A DNA stretch of 64,000 nucleotides from a virus (IMGVR_UViG_3300025545_000003:1-64000), one strand, 5' to 3'. Counted from the first letter of the stretch, positions 31,086 to 37,338 are shown. Notes: generated from the sequence alone by a model not told the origin. Program-made: numbers and translations.

Positions 31086-31657
31086 TGTGGCGCTACGGGA
31101 TCTTCGGGGGCGGCTTCAACCCGCCACACCTTGCCCATGTCATGACGGCGGCCTACGCCATCGCACAGCGCAACCTCGAGATCCTGTACGTCAGCCCCTG
31201 CGGCCACCACGCCTTCGCCAAGAACGACAAGCTGATCCCGTGGGAACACCGGGCCGAGATGTGCCGCAGGGCCTTCGAGGGCTTCGGAGGCACCGTCCGC
31301 ATCCCCAAGTGGGAGGAGAAGGGCGACTACACCTATACGGTCGATCTGCTCCGTGACGTAGCCCGCCACGGGGAACCCCACCTCATCATCGGATCGGACA
31401 ACTGGGATCTCCGCCACCAGTGGAAGGGGTGGGACGAGATCCTCGACATCCTTGGCGGGGAGGAGCGCATCCTCGTGGTCCCCCGTCCCGATACCAAGAT
31501 GGCCGAACAGTTGGGGTGGGCGATGCCCGACGTTTCATCCACCCGCCTCCGGGAATTGATCGCTGCGGGCAATACGGACGAGGTTCTTAAGTGGGTGCCC
31601 CCGTCTGTGGTCGCCTACATCAGACACCACGGTCTCTACGGACACACCACACGATAG
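31085..31657 (+). CDS. nadD: Nicotinate/nicotinamide mononucleotide adenylyltransferase (NadD-like)
   Basis: A 190-aa nucleotidyltransferase. GIFGGGFNPPHLAHV near residue 5 is the GGxFxPxHxGH ATP-binding motif. SSTRLRELIAAGN near 155 is the SSTxIR motif. The end WVPPSVVAYIRHHGLY matches the NadD C-terminus (VPxxVxxYIxxxxLY). It adenylates NaMN to NaAD, and perhaps NMN to NAD+. It completes the nicotinamidase-NAPRT-NadD-NadE route, though it sits about 11 kb from the other three genes. Confidence 0.85.
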   Translation: MWRYGIFGGGFNPPHLAHVMTAAYAIAQRNLEILYVSPCGHHAFAKNDKLIPWEHRAEMCRRAFEGFGGTVRIPKWEEKGDYTYTVDLLRDVARHGEPHLIIGSDNWDLRHQWKGWDEILDILGGEERILVVPRPDTKMAEQLGWAMPDVSSTRLRELIAAGNTDEVLKWVPPSVVAYIRHHGLYGHTTR

Positions 31658-31700
31658 ACCCCCGACATCACACCAGATCCAACTTTTCTTCCCCGAAGTG

Positions 31701-31729
31701 GGCTTAGGCCCCTTCGGTTTCGGGTTGAG
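31701..31729 (+). promoter_or_regulatory. Phage-type promoter before the RNA island
   Basis: GGCTTAG, 14 nt, GGGTTGAG, 44 nt after the NadD stop. No coding gene follows, so it probably makes the ncRNA or tRNA transcript. Confidence 0.65.
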
Positions 31730-31769
31730 TGAGGGCAACGGGGAAAGTTCCCCGGCCTGAGAAAAACCC

Positions 31770-31798
31770 TTGACAGGGCTTCAGGCTGCCGTTATTCC
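31770..31798 (+). promoter_or_regulatory. Sigma70-like promoter for ncRNA
   Basis: Perfect TTGACA at 31770 and TATTCC at 31793 with a 17-nt spacer. Transcription should start near 31805. It uses the host consensus rather than the phage motif. Confidence 0.65.
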
Positions 31799-31804
31799 TT
31801 TGAG

Positions 31805-32063
31805 CAAGTGCCGCCGAATGATCGGCGAGCGGAGGTTTTGGTTCCATGTTGATCACGACGAAAAACGAACGCAGAAAGCGTCAAGCGCACGGGGCAACCC
31901 TGGCGTCGAAGCGCGACTCTCTGTTCGCAGCAGTCGTGAATCACCAGCCTGCCCCCGCCGCCATTGAGGGTTGTGATGACCCGATGGGGGCACCCGGCGA
32001 GTAACCAAGCTCCATAAGTGGACTGGTGAAAGCCGGGTAACCGAAAGGTTCCCCGGCTTTTTT
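31805..32063 (+). ncRNA. Candidate structured ncRNA of about 260 nt
   Basis: Bounded by a consensus-like promoter and a strong terminator, with no supported reading frame. Long-range pairings are visible: CACGAC (about 31856) with GTCGTG (about 31933), and a CGAAC...AGA arm with TCT...GTTCG inside it. TGCCCCC (near 31951) can pair with GGGGGCA (near 31986). I do not recognise tmRNA, 6S or RNase P hallmarks. Confidence 0.55.
32030..32063 (+). terminator. Rho-independent terminator
   Basis: AGCCGGG-TAACC stem, GAAA loop, GGTT-CCCCGGC, then six T at 32058-32063. Confidence 0.85.
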
Positions 32064-32119
32064 GCTTCTTGGGCCTGAGTTGGAACGTAGGGCCTACCCG
32101 GTAGCACCGGGAGTTGCGG

Positions 32120-32138
32120 TCTTTGACAACTGAATAGT
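32120..32138 (+). promoter_or_regulatory. boxA-like antitermination element
   Basis: TCTTTGACAACTGAATAGT resembles the boxA/leader sequence before bacterial 16S genes (CTTTnAnAACTnAATA). Its place just before a 12-kb tRNA array suggests NusB/NusE-type antitermination of untranslated RNA. Family knowledge plus position; not proven. Confidence 0.5.
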
Positions 32139-32156
32139 ACGTGAAAACGCACCAAC

Positions 32157-32198
32157 GAGGGCAGGGCGGGTCTAGCCCACTCGTCCTGCCCTCATTTT
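32157..32198 (+). terminator. Hairpin before the first tRNA
   Basis: GAGGGCAGG pairs with CCTGCCCTC (9 bp) around an inner GGG/CCC arm, followed by ATTTTC. It could be a weak terminator or a processing hairpin. Confidence 0.45.
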
Positions 32199-32290
32199 CA
32201 TAATGAACCCGTGCCCCGGTGGGCACGGCCAATCCCCTAACGGGGCAAGGTCAAGCAGGCTCAACACCTGCCACGGGTTCCCATGTTCAT

Positions 32291-32367
32291 GGTGGACGTA
32301 GCTCAATAGGTAGAGCCCCGGGTTGTGATCCCGGTGGTTGCGGGTTCGAAGCCCGTCGTTCACCCCA
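32291..32367 (+). tRNA. tRNA-His(GTG), copy 1
   Basis: Acceptor GTGGACG/CGTTCAC preceded by the extra G(-1) typical of tRNA-His, which pairs with C73. Loop TTGTGAT gives anticodon GTG. CCA is encoded. Confidence 0.9.
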
Positions 32368-32469
32368 TGAGAGGGGCTAAGGTCTGGTGTCCCGCACGGA
32401 GACGTGCAAAGGCAGCGTCGTCTAGGGTAGGCCACCCAACGATGACGGCGTTGTACTAGACCACATTAT
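32368..32469. other. Spacer with possible tRNA remnant
   Basis: A small hairpin (GCACGGAGACGTGC) is followed by GCGTCGTCTAGGGTAGGCC, which looks like the D-arm of a Glu/Asp-type tRNA without its remainder. Confidence 0.3.
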
Positions 32470-32502
32470 TCCGGCGAAGCTCATCTGGTAGAGCGGGCGG
32501 TT
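32470..32502 (+). pseudogene. 5' fragment of split tRNA A
   Basis: Acceptor TCCGGCG, D-arm and 5' anticodon stem up to the loop TTGACA, where the similarity ends. The matching 3' acceptor CGCCGGA lies 540 nt away at 33045-33051. TTGACA here is also the -35 box of the endonuclease promoter. Confidence 0.75.
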
Positions 32503-32529
32503 GACAACCGAAGGGTCTTGCCTTACTTT
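32501..32529 (+). promoter_or_regulatory. Promoter of endonuclease A
   Basis: TTGACA, 17 nt, TACTTT. The predicted start site falls at the ATG (32536), so the message would be leaderless. Confidence 0.55.
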
Positions 32530-32535
32530 GAGGGC

Positions 32536-32946
32536 ATGAACAAGAGCCCTAAAACTATCGGCGAGCGCAGTGAAGGCATGGTGCTGGCAGCCCTCTTGAG
32601 GGCGGGCAAGGTTGTGTTGCAACCCTTCGGGGACAACCAACGGTACGACCTTGTGGTGGATGAGGATGGGAAATTCATCCGGGTCCAGTGCAAGACCGCC
32701 CGCTTGAAGAACGGCGCTTTGGCCTTCGATACATGCTCCTCTCAAACCCATCGGGGGAAGGGGAAGCAAGATTACAGGGGGCAAGCGGACTTGTTTGGGG
32801 TCTATTCTCCTGACAGGGACGCCGTGTACCTTGTACCCGTTGAGGATGTCGGGGTTACCCAAGCCCGACTCAGGCTGTCCAAACCTCGTAATGGCCAATC
32901 CAAAGGCGTCCGCTTTGCGGCGGATTATCTTCTCGATCTGGGGTAG
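32536..32946 (+). CDS. PD-(D/E)XK-type homing endonuclease (cassette A)
   Basis: About 136 aa. YDLVVDEDGKFIRVQCKTARLKNG near residue 34 matches the Asp...QxK catalytic core of PD-(D/E)XK homing nucleases such as I-Ssp6803I. SPKTIGERSEGMVLAALLRAG at the N-terminus is the usual helix with an acidic residue. The stop TAG (32944-32946) is formed by positions 8-10 of the following tRNA-Asn, so the last codons are the tRNA acceptor stem. The gene lies between the 5' and 3' pieces of a broken tRNA together with that intact tRNA. Confidence 0.75.
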   Translation: MNKSPKTIGERSEGMVLAALLRAGKVVLQPFGDNQRYDLVVDEDGKFIRVQCKTARLKNGALAFDTCSSQTHRGKGKQDYRGQADLFGVYSPDRDAVYLVPVEDVGVTQARLRLSKPRNGQSKGVRFAADYLLDLG

Positions 32947-33009
32947 CTCAATAGGTAGAGCGCCGGTCTGTTAAATCGGTTGTTGAGGGTTCAAGTCCCT
33001 CCCCCAGAG
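32937..33009 (+). tRNA. tRNA-Asn(GTT)
   Basis: Perfect acceptor TCTGGGG/CCCCAGA; loop CTGTTAA. Overlaps the end of endonuclease A by 10 nt. Confidence 0.92.
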
Positions 33010-33017
33010 CTACAAGC

Positions 33018-33052
33018 TCCTCATGTTGTGGGTTCGAGTCCCACCGCCGGAG
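33018..33052 (+). pseudogene. 3' fragment of split tRNA A
   Basis: Variable region, T-arm GTGGG-TTCGAGT-CCCAC and acceptor CGCCGGA, fully complementary to the 5' fragment at 32470-32476. Confidence 0.75.
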
Positions 33053-33562
33053 CTTGAAGGGCTGGCTGTTCCCTTTCGGGGGTTCAGTCTGTGACGGGCC
33101 GTATGGGGTCCGTAGGAAACATCGGAGCAATCCGGTGGAAGGGGAGTCCTTGTCACAGGCCCCCGCCAGTCACCTCTCGGGGTGGTTGGTCCGTCCATGC
33201 AAGCCGTAGGTAGCCCGGTCAGGGCGGGTCGTCCACCAAAGGCGGCTCTAGTCCCGAGTCTGGGGTTGGCCCCACCGACAGGTGGGTGAAGCATGGCCTG
33301 TCAGCGATGGCAGTCATGCGAAGGATAGGCGGGGACGCCTTGAGCCAACCAATCCAACTGGACGAAGGAGGATTCCCAAGCGGCAGTCGGTCAGTTTGAG
33401 GGGTGGGAGCCCTGAAGGCGGTCGGCATGTAGAGGGGCGAAGGGTGAAATCCCCGGAGTCCTGAAGACAGGGTAAAGCCCGCCGGGGCGAATACCAGAGG
33501 ACGTGTTGCATTCCCCTCCTCAAAAGGGAAGGGAACGACTGGCAGGGCACGCCCTTATGACA
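33053..33562 (+). ncRNA. Structured non-coding segment R1
   Basis: About 510 nt without a plausible gene, between tRNA pieces. CTGTGAC at 33089-33095 pairs perfectly with GTCACAG at 33152-33158, closing a folded domain. Near 33448-33490 CCCCGG pairs with CCGGGG around two small hairpins. The family is not recognised; RNase P and group I core motifs were looked for and not found. Confidence 0.45.
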
Positions 33563-33635
33563 TGCGAATTAGCTCAGTTGGTAGAGCGCATCCTTCGTAG
33601 GGATGAGGTCGTTGGTTCAAGTCCAACCCTTGCAA
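33563..33635 (+). tRNA. tRNA-Thr(CGT)
   Basis: D, anticodon (CATCC-TTCGTAG-GGATG) and T arms are good. The acceptor TGCGAAT/CCTTGCA has two mismatches next to the body, so function is slightly doubtful. Confidence 0.75.
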
Positions 33636-33971
33636 ACAAAGGAAAGACCCTGCCGGTCTGTGTGGTAAGTGACCTAATCCCGTCCCCGCAAGGGAAGGCG
33701 GGCCGGTGAAGCCCCCAAGGTGGAGCCGGTTGGTGGGAAGCTGAAGCGTAGGGGCGGCCACCCCTGCCGGATGTGGAAAGCCGATGCAGCACAGGCGACG
33801 AGGGAAACGCCACCCTCCAACAAAGGCGGTCACGACTGGCTACCGGGGAGACCCGGTGGACACGGGGAGAACTTGGCGGGGGACCGTCAAGGTAATGCCC
33901 TGAGAGGCCGGTTATGAAAACGGGTAGTCTCACCGTTCCTCATTCTCCCCTCCCTTCGGGGCGGGGACTAT
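33636..33971 (+). ncRNA. Structured non-coding segment R2
   Basis: About 335 nt without a supported gene. It is GC-rich with many local hairpins (for example CCGGGGAGACCCGG near 33842) and shares the short string CAAAGGCGG, after CCAC or CCAA, with segment R1. Family not recognised. Confidence 0.4.
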
Positions 33972-34045
33972 CGGAGAGTAGCGCAGCCTGGTAGCGCACC
34001 TGGTTCGGGACCAGGGGGTCGGGGGTTCGAATCCCCCCTCTCCGA
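33972..34045 (+). tRNA. tRNA-Pro(CGG)
   Basis: Perfect acceptor CGGAGAG/CTCTCCG; loop TTCGGGA; encoded CCA at 34046-34048. Confidence 0.92.
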
Positions 34046-34080
34046 CCACGACAGAGACAGCCCGGAGAGACGGGCACCAT

Positions 34081-34154
34081 CGGGATGTGGCGCAGTCTGG
34101 CAGCGCACTTGGCTGGGGGCCAAGGGGCCGTCGGTTCGAATCCGACCATCCCGA
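34081..34154 (+). tRNA. tRNA-Pro(GGG)
   Basis: Acceptor CGGGATG/CATCCCG; loop CTGGGGG; no encoded CCA. Confidence 0.9.
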
Positions 34155-34162
34155 CTTTCAAT

Positions 34163-34233
34163 CCTGACCTAGCTCAATGGCAGAGCGCTCGGCTGTGGAC
34201 CGGGAGATTCGGGTTCAACTCCCGGGGTTAGGA
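34163..34233 (+). tRNA. tRNA with anticodon GTG (His), copy 2
   Basis: Acceptor CCTGACC/GGTTAGG; loop CTGTGGA. Unlike copy 1 the -1 base is T facing A73, so histidine charging is uncertain. Confidence 0.8.
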
Positions 34234-34240
34234 CGGACAA

Positions 34241-34262
34241 GGGCTATGGGGTAGAGGCCGAA
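34241..34262 (+). pseudogene. Possible 5' fragment of split tRNA E
   Basis: GGGCTAT followed by GGGGTAGAGG resembles an acceptor and D-loop, with 5 of 7 acceptor pairs to CTATCCC at 35028-35034. The D-stem is poor, so this is the least certain of the five cassettes. Confidence 0.35.
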
Positions 34263-34263
34263 G

Positions 34264-34293
34264 TTGGACGAGGCACATTAGACTGGCTATACT
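34264..34293 (+). promoter_or_regulatory. Promoter of endonuclease E
   Basis: TTGGAC, 18 nt, TATACT, followed by AGGAGG and ATG 34316. Confidence 0.55.
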
Positions 34294-34315
34294 CTCCTCA
34301 TTAGTAGGAGGTAGC

Positions 34316-34936
34316 ATGTACAAGGAAGCCACGAAGCAAGAGGCCCTCCGCCTTCGCCAACAGCAGCGCCTTTCCCTTCGAGAGATCCAAGCCCAAACAG
34401 GGGTCTCTAAAGGAACCCTCTCCAAGTGGTTGCAGGGGATGCCGTTAGACAGGGAAGAGGTGCGGGCAAAACTCCGCCTCAATGGAACCAGCAAGGGACG
34501 AGCAAAAGCTGACCGGGTTGAATCTGCCTTACACCGCCGTTTCGGTGTTCCCATGAACAGCCACTACAAGGCTAAGATTGCAGAAGCAGCGATCCTTCTT
34601 CGGGCTGGCTTGTTGGGGGTGGATACCTACCAGAGCCCCTTTGATGGAGACAAGGCCGACTGGGTGTTTGATGTGAAGGGACGCCTCCTTAAGGTGCAGG
34701 TGAAATGGGCGGCCACACCAGCCAAACATGGGGCACCACAAGTGAAAGTACGATGTGCCGGGGGCCGTTCTGGACTCCGGTGCTACACGGAGGGGGAATT
34801 CGACATTCTTGTAGGATATGACCTTTACACCGACACTGCCTATGTGTGGACGTGGGATGAGGTGAAGGATTTCACCAGCACTGTTTCCTGTTGGGATGAA
34901 GCAGAGGAACGCTGGGACAAGATCACGGTCTCATAG
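34316..34936 (+). CDS. HTH / PD-(D/E)XK homing endonuclease (cassette E)
   Basis: A 206-aa protein. Residues 15-60 form a helix-turn-helix (LSLREIQAQTGVSKGTLSKWLQG). Residues 85-140 carry the nuclease core: KIAEAAILLRAG, then DWVFDVKGRLLKVQVKWA with Asp and QxK as in I-Ssp6803I-like enzymes. The stop TAG (34934-34936) is positions 8-10 of the next tRNA-Asp. GC content is lower than in most phage genes, consistent with mobility. Confidence 0.75.
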   Translation: MYKEATKQEALRLRQQQRLSLREIQAQTGVSKGTLSKWLQGMPLDREEVRAKLRLNGTSKGRAKADRVESALHRRFGVPMNSHYKAKIAEAAILLRAGLLGVDTYQSPFDGDKADWVFDVKGRLLKVQVKWAATPAKHGAPQVKVRCAGGRSGLRCYTEGEFDILVGYDLYTDTAYVWTWDEVKDFTSTVSCWDEAEERWDKITVS

Positions 34937-35001
34937 GGGAGTCAGGAGTCCCCACCTGCCTGTCACGCAGGAGATCCCGGGTTCAAATCCCGGTGGGACC
35001 G
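34927..35001 (+). tRNA. tRNA-Asp(GTC), copy 1
   Basis: Acceptor GGTCTCA/TGGGACC (one wobble); loop CTGTCAC. Overlaps the end of endonuclease E. Confidence 0.9.
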
Positions 35002-35005
35002 CCGG

Positions 35006-35035
35006 AGGAAGTGGGTTCGAGTCCCATCTATCCCG
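35006..35035 (+). pseudogene. 3' fragment of a tRNA (cassette E)
   Basis: T-arm GTGGG-TTCGAGT-CCCAT and acceptor strand CTATCCC with no D or anticodon arm in front. Confidence 0.6.
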
Positions 35036-35098
35036 CTAATCGCCGGGGGTGAAACCCGGAGGAACACAGTGGAAGCAGCAGGCTCCCCCTCGGGGGAG

Positions 35099-35222
35099 GC
35101 CGTGCAAGCGTAACTCCTGCCGTGGAAGCTGTGGAAAACCGGGCGAATCCCCACTTGGGACCTTGTGGACACGCAGGCTGGGTAGCTCCAATCGGCAGAG
35201 CGCTGGGCAACGCTTGCACGGC
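35099..35222 (+). repeat. 13-bp perfect inverted repeat reaching into a tRNA-like gene
   Basis: GCCGTGCAAGCGT at 35099-35111 is the exact reverse complement of ACGCTTGCACGGC at 35210-35222. The second copy lies in the enlarged anticodon loop of the tRNA-like element at 35173-35262. Confidence 0.7.
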
Positions 35223-35262
35223 TTTGGGCCCAGAGGTAGGGGGTTCGAGTCCTTCCCTGGGT
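35173..35262 (+). tRNA. Anomalous tRNA-like gene, enlarged anticodon loop
   Basis: T-arm GGGGG-TTCGAGT-CCTTC, D-arm and anticodon stem CTGGG/CCCAG are present. The anticodon loop has 21 nt instead of 7, of which 13 pair with upstream sequence. If 14 nt were removed the loop CTTTGGG would read TTG (Gln). The acceptor fits only as ACGCAGG/CCTGGGT with five extra bases before position 8. Confidence 0.4.
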
Positions 35263-35304
35263 ACACAAGAAGCGGGATGTCCAAGTTCCAACGGCGATTT
35301 TCAT

Positions 35305-35377
35305 GGGGGTGAGGTCTGCTGGGCGGACGCTGGCTTGTCAGGTCAGAACGGGGAGGGTTCGATTCCCTTCACTCCCG
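35305..35377 (+). tRNA. tRNA-Asp(GTC), copy 2
   Basis: Acceptor GGGGGTG/CACTCCC; loop TTGTCAG. Positions 8-9 are AG instead of TA, which is unusual. Confidence 0.82.
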
Positions 35378-35381
35378 CTTT

Positions 35382-35454
35382 GGGTCCGTAGTGTTAATGT
35401 AGCATCCCTGGCTCTTAACCAGGCGGGTGGCGGGTTCAAGTCCCCCCGGACTCA
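35382..35454 (+). tRNA. tRNA-Lys(CTT), copy 1
   Basis: Acceptor GGGTCCG/CGGACTC; stem CCTGG/CCAGG with loop CTCTTAA. Confidence 0.88.
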
Positions 35455-35469
35455 CTGAAGTGTTTTCAT

Positions 35470-35542
35470 CCCTCCGTGGCGCAATTGGTAGCGCAAACGG
35501 CTCTTAACCGTGAGGTTGAAGGTTCGATTCCTTCCGGGGGGA
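35470..35542 (+). tRNA. tRNA-Lys(CTT), copy 2
   Basis: Acceptor CCCTCCG/CGGGGGG; loop CTCTTAA; sequence quite different from copy 1. Confidence 0.85.
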
Positions 35543-35560
35543 CTAGCGTTTGTACTTTGT

Positions 35561-35634
35561 GACCCCGTCGTCTAGTTGGCTAGGACACCAGACTCTCAAT
35601 CTGGAGATCGCCGGTTCAAACCCGGTCGGGGTTA
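35561..35634 (+). tRNA. tRNA-Glu(CTC)
   Basis: Acceptor GACCCCG/CGGGGTT; loop CTCTCAA; encoded CCA. Confidence 0.92.
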
Positions 35635-35638
35635 CCAT

Positions 35639-35712
35639 CCTCCCGTAGCTCAGTAGGTAGAGCGGCGGCCCGATAAGCCGTGACAGCGAAGGTTCAATTC
35701 CTTTCGGGAGGA
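35639..35712 (+). tRNA. tRNA-Ile(GAT), copy 1
   Basis: Perfect acceptor CCTCCCG/CGGGAGG; loop CCGATAA. Position 33 is C rather than the near-universal T. Confidence 0.82.
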
Positions 35713-35739
35713 CTAGCAGAGGACTGTGGTGCTGGTTCA

Positions 35740-35812
35740 GCATAGATAGCTCAATTGGTTGAGCATCGGTCATTCAAACCGACGGTTACAGGTTCGATCC
35801 CTGTTCGTTTGC
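35740..35812 (+). tRNA. tRNA-Glu(TTC), copy 1, imperfect acceptor
   Basis: Good D, anticodon (TCGGT-CATTCAA-ACCGA) and T arms. The acceptor GCATAGA pairs poorly with TCGTTTGC unless a bulge and one mismatch are allowed. Possibly decaying. Confidence 0.65.
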
Positions 35813-35846
35813 AACAGCCCGACACCCGACCTTCCTCTGCTTCCCT

Positions 35847-35966
35847 CGAACAGTAGCTCAGTGTTGATGTACCCCCGCCAAGTTGCCGGTTGATGAAGCG
35901 GAAGGGCATCGATAGGGAGAGCGCCGGGACACTCGGAGGCCGCTGGTTCAAACCCAGCCTGTTCGA
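35847..35966 (+). tRNA. tRNA-like gene with about 50-nt D-loop insertion
   Basis: Acceptor CGAACAG/CTGTTCG is perfect and the T-arm GCTGG/CCAGC is intact. D-stem GCTC (35856) and GAGC (35919) are separated by 59 nt instead of 8-11. The anticodon arm is also irregular and I cannot name the anticodon. Confidence 0.45.
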
Positions 35967-35970
35967 CTTT

Positions 35971-36042
35971 GCGGGCGTAGCTCAGTGGTAGAGCATCGGG
36001 TTGCCAATCCGAAGGTCGTGGGTTCGAATCCCATCGCCCGCT
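35971..36042 (+). tRNA. tRNA-Gly(GCC)
   Basis: Perfect acceptor GCGGGCG/CGCCCGC; loop TTGCCAA. Confidence 0.93.
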
Positions 36043-36046
36043 CTAT

Positions 36047-36120
36047 GGTGTGGTCTTCTAATTGGCTAGGAAATCGGCCTTTCAAGCCGGGGAATGCGGG
36101 TTCGAATCCCGTCCACACTA
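36047..36120 (+). tRNA. tRNA-Glu(TTC), copy 2
   Basis: Acceptor GGTGTGG/CCACACT; loop CTTTCAA gives TTC. A sound duplicate of the imperfect copy at 35740. Confidence 0.88.
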
Positions 36121-36293
36121 CAAGAAGTCCGGTAGCCACCGGACGCGGCCGGAGACACCCCCGGTCGTCAGTCAGGTTGGCATCTGACGAACAGGGTAGC
36201 CGATCCCCGGTAATGGGGCGTCGTCAGGGAGGCGAAAGTAGGGCAACCGAAGGACGGTCTGAAATACATCGTCCGGGTCTTACCCCTGATCAT
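36121..36293 (+). ncRNA. Structured non-coding segment R4
   Basis: About 170 nt with clear hairpins (GTCCGGTAGCCACCGGAC; GTCAG...CTGAC) and the string GTAGGGCAAC also seen, as GGTAGGGCAAC, in the segment at 41252. No gene. Family not recognised. Confidence 0.4.
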
Positions 36294-36366
36294 GGGGCCT
36301 TAGCTCACTTGGGAGAGCGTCGGGATGGCATTCCGAAGGTAGCGGGTTCGATCCCCGCAGGCTCCA
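36294..36366 (+). tRNA. tRNA-Ala(GGC)
   Basis: Acceptor GGGGCCT/AGGCTCC; loop ATGGCAT; encoded CCA. Confidence 0.92.
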
Positions 36367-36370
36367 CCAG

Positions 36371-36399
36371 GGCTTAGTTGCAGATCTATCTGCGTTGAT
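36371..36399 (+). promoter_or_regulatory. Phage-type promoter within the tRNA array
   Basis: GGCTTAG, 14 nt, GCGTTGAT, ending at the first base of tRNA-Gln(TTG). It would restart transcription of the array and of the RNase Z-like gene. Confidence 0.55.
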
Positions 36400-36469
36400 G
36401 GGGCGTCGTCCAAAGGCAGGACCCTGGGTTTTGGTCCCAGTGATGAGGGTTCGAATCCTTCCGCCTCAG
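36399..36469 (+). tRNA. tRNA-Gln(TTG)
   Basis: Acceptor TGGGGCG/CGCCTCA with the T1-A72 pair usual for tRNA-Gln; loop TTTTGGT; encoded CCA. Confidence 0.92.
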
Positions 36470-36486
36470 CCATTCAAGGAGGTGTC

Positions 36487-37287
36487 ATGAGCAAGATAGT
36501 AAAAGGCACCTCCCGGAGCGGTGTAGGAACTACGTTGGTGGTTCCGCAGCACCGGCTGGTGTTCGACATGGGGGCTCCCCTGGTGGAGTCCTTGGGCGTC
36601 CGTAAGGTGTTCATCACCCACGGGCACATGGATCACGCAGGGGCTCTGGTGTTCCACGCCAGCACACGGGGAATGATGGGAATGGGGCCGCCCCTGTTCC
36701 ACGTCCCGGCCTGGATGGAAGCCGACCTTCGGGTGATACTGAAGGCCGCCGCCCGCCTCAACGGTGGGGGAGTCCAGTTCGACATGGTCCCCATGGAAGC
36801 GGGCAAGAGTCACGATCTGGGAGGGCCTCGCAGAGTGGTGCCCTTCTACACCGACCACCGGCTACCGTGCCTCGGCTACAAGGTCTACCAGACCCGAAAC
36901 AAGCTCCGGGATGAGTTCATAGGACTTCCCGGAGAGGAGATCGGGCGGCTTCGGAAGGGTGGAACGGAAGTCACCCGTGAGGTAGAAGCCTTGGCACACA
37001 CGCACGTAGGGGACAGCCGGGTGACCGTGCTGGACAAACACCCCGAGGTGTTCCAGTCAGATGTGCTGGTGCTTGAGTGTACGTTCGTGGGCGACTACTC
37101 CTTGGAGGAAACGCACAAGCGGGGGCACACGCACCTGTCCGAACTGGCAGAGCGTGCGGAATTATTCAAGGACGTGAAGGCCGTTGTCCTGACACACTTC
37201 TCGATGCGACACAGCGAGAAGGAGGTCAAGGCGGAGGTCGCCAAGCTCCCCGAGTCCCTTCGGGACAAGATCCACCTCGTTTTCTAG
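36487..37287 (+). CDS. RNase Z-like metallo-beta-lactamase fold nuclease
   Basis: A 266-aa protein. FITHGHMDHAGAL near residue 42 is the HxHxDH metal motif. LECTFVGDY near 199 and KRGHTHLSELAERAELFKDVKAVVLTHFSMRHSEKEV near 214-250 match the HT/HST and LTHFSxRY segments of tRNase Z. It should cut tRNA precursors at the 3' end, and it lies inside the tRNA array. AGGAGG precedes ATG 36487. A different metallohydrolase function is possible but less likely. Confidence 0.75.
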   Translation: MSKIVKGTSRSGVGTTLVVPQHRLVFDMGAPLVESLGVRKVFITHGHMDHAGALVFHASTRGMMGMGPPLFHVPAWMEADLRVILKAAARLNGGGVQFDMVPMEAGKSHDLGGPRRVVPFYTDHRLPCLGYKVYQTRNKLRDEFIGLPGEEIGRLRKGGTEVTREVEALAHTHVGDSRVTVLDKHPEVFQSDVLVLECTFVGDYSLEETHKRGHTHLSELAERAELFKDVKAVVLTHFSMRHSEKEVKAEVAKLPESLRDKIHLVF

Positions 37288-37307
37288 CCCCCTCTCGGGG
37301 GCATCAT

Positions 37308-37338
37308 TGGGGCATAGCTCAATTGGTAGAGTACCGTT
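37308..37338 (+). pseudogene. 5' fragment of split tRNA B
   Basis: Acceptor TGGGGCA and D-arm ending in the 5' anticodon stem at CCGTT. It is perfectly complementary to TGCCCCA at 38044-38050. The T1-A72 pair suggests a former tRNA-Gln. Confidence 0.75.

Noticed and set aside
31805-32063. tmRNA
   Set aside because: No tRNA-like T-arm at the 3' end, no pairing acceptor and no tag-peptide frame were seen.
32123-32151. A second sigma70 promoter at TTGACA before the tRNAs
   Set aside because: No acceptable -10 follows at 16-18 nt. The sequence fits a boxA-like element better.
33430-33520. RNase P RNA, because of strings like GGGTGAAA and GGGTAAAG
   Set aside because: The universal GAGGAAAGTCC and ACAGAA-type elements and the expected order of core helices are missing.
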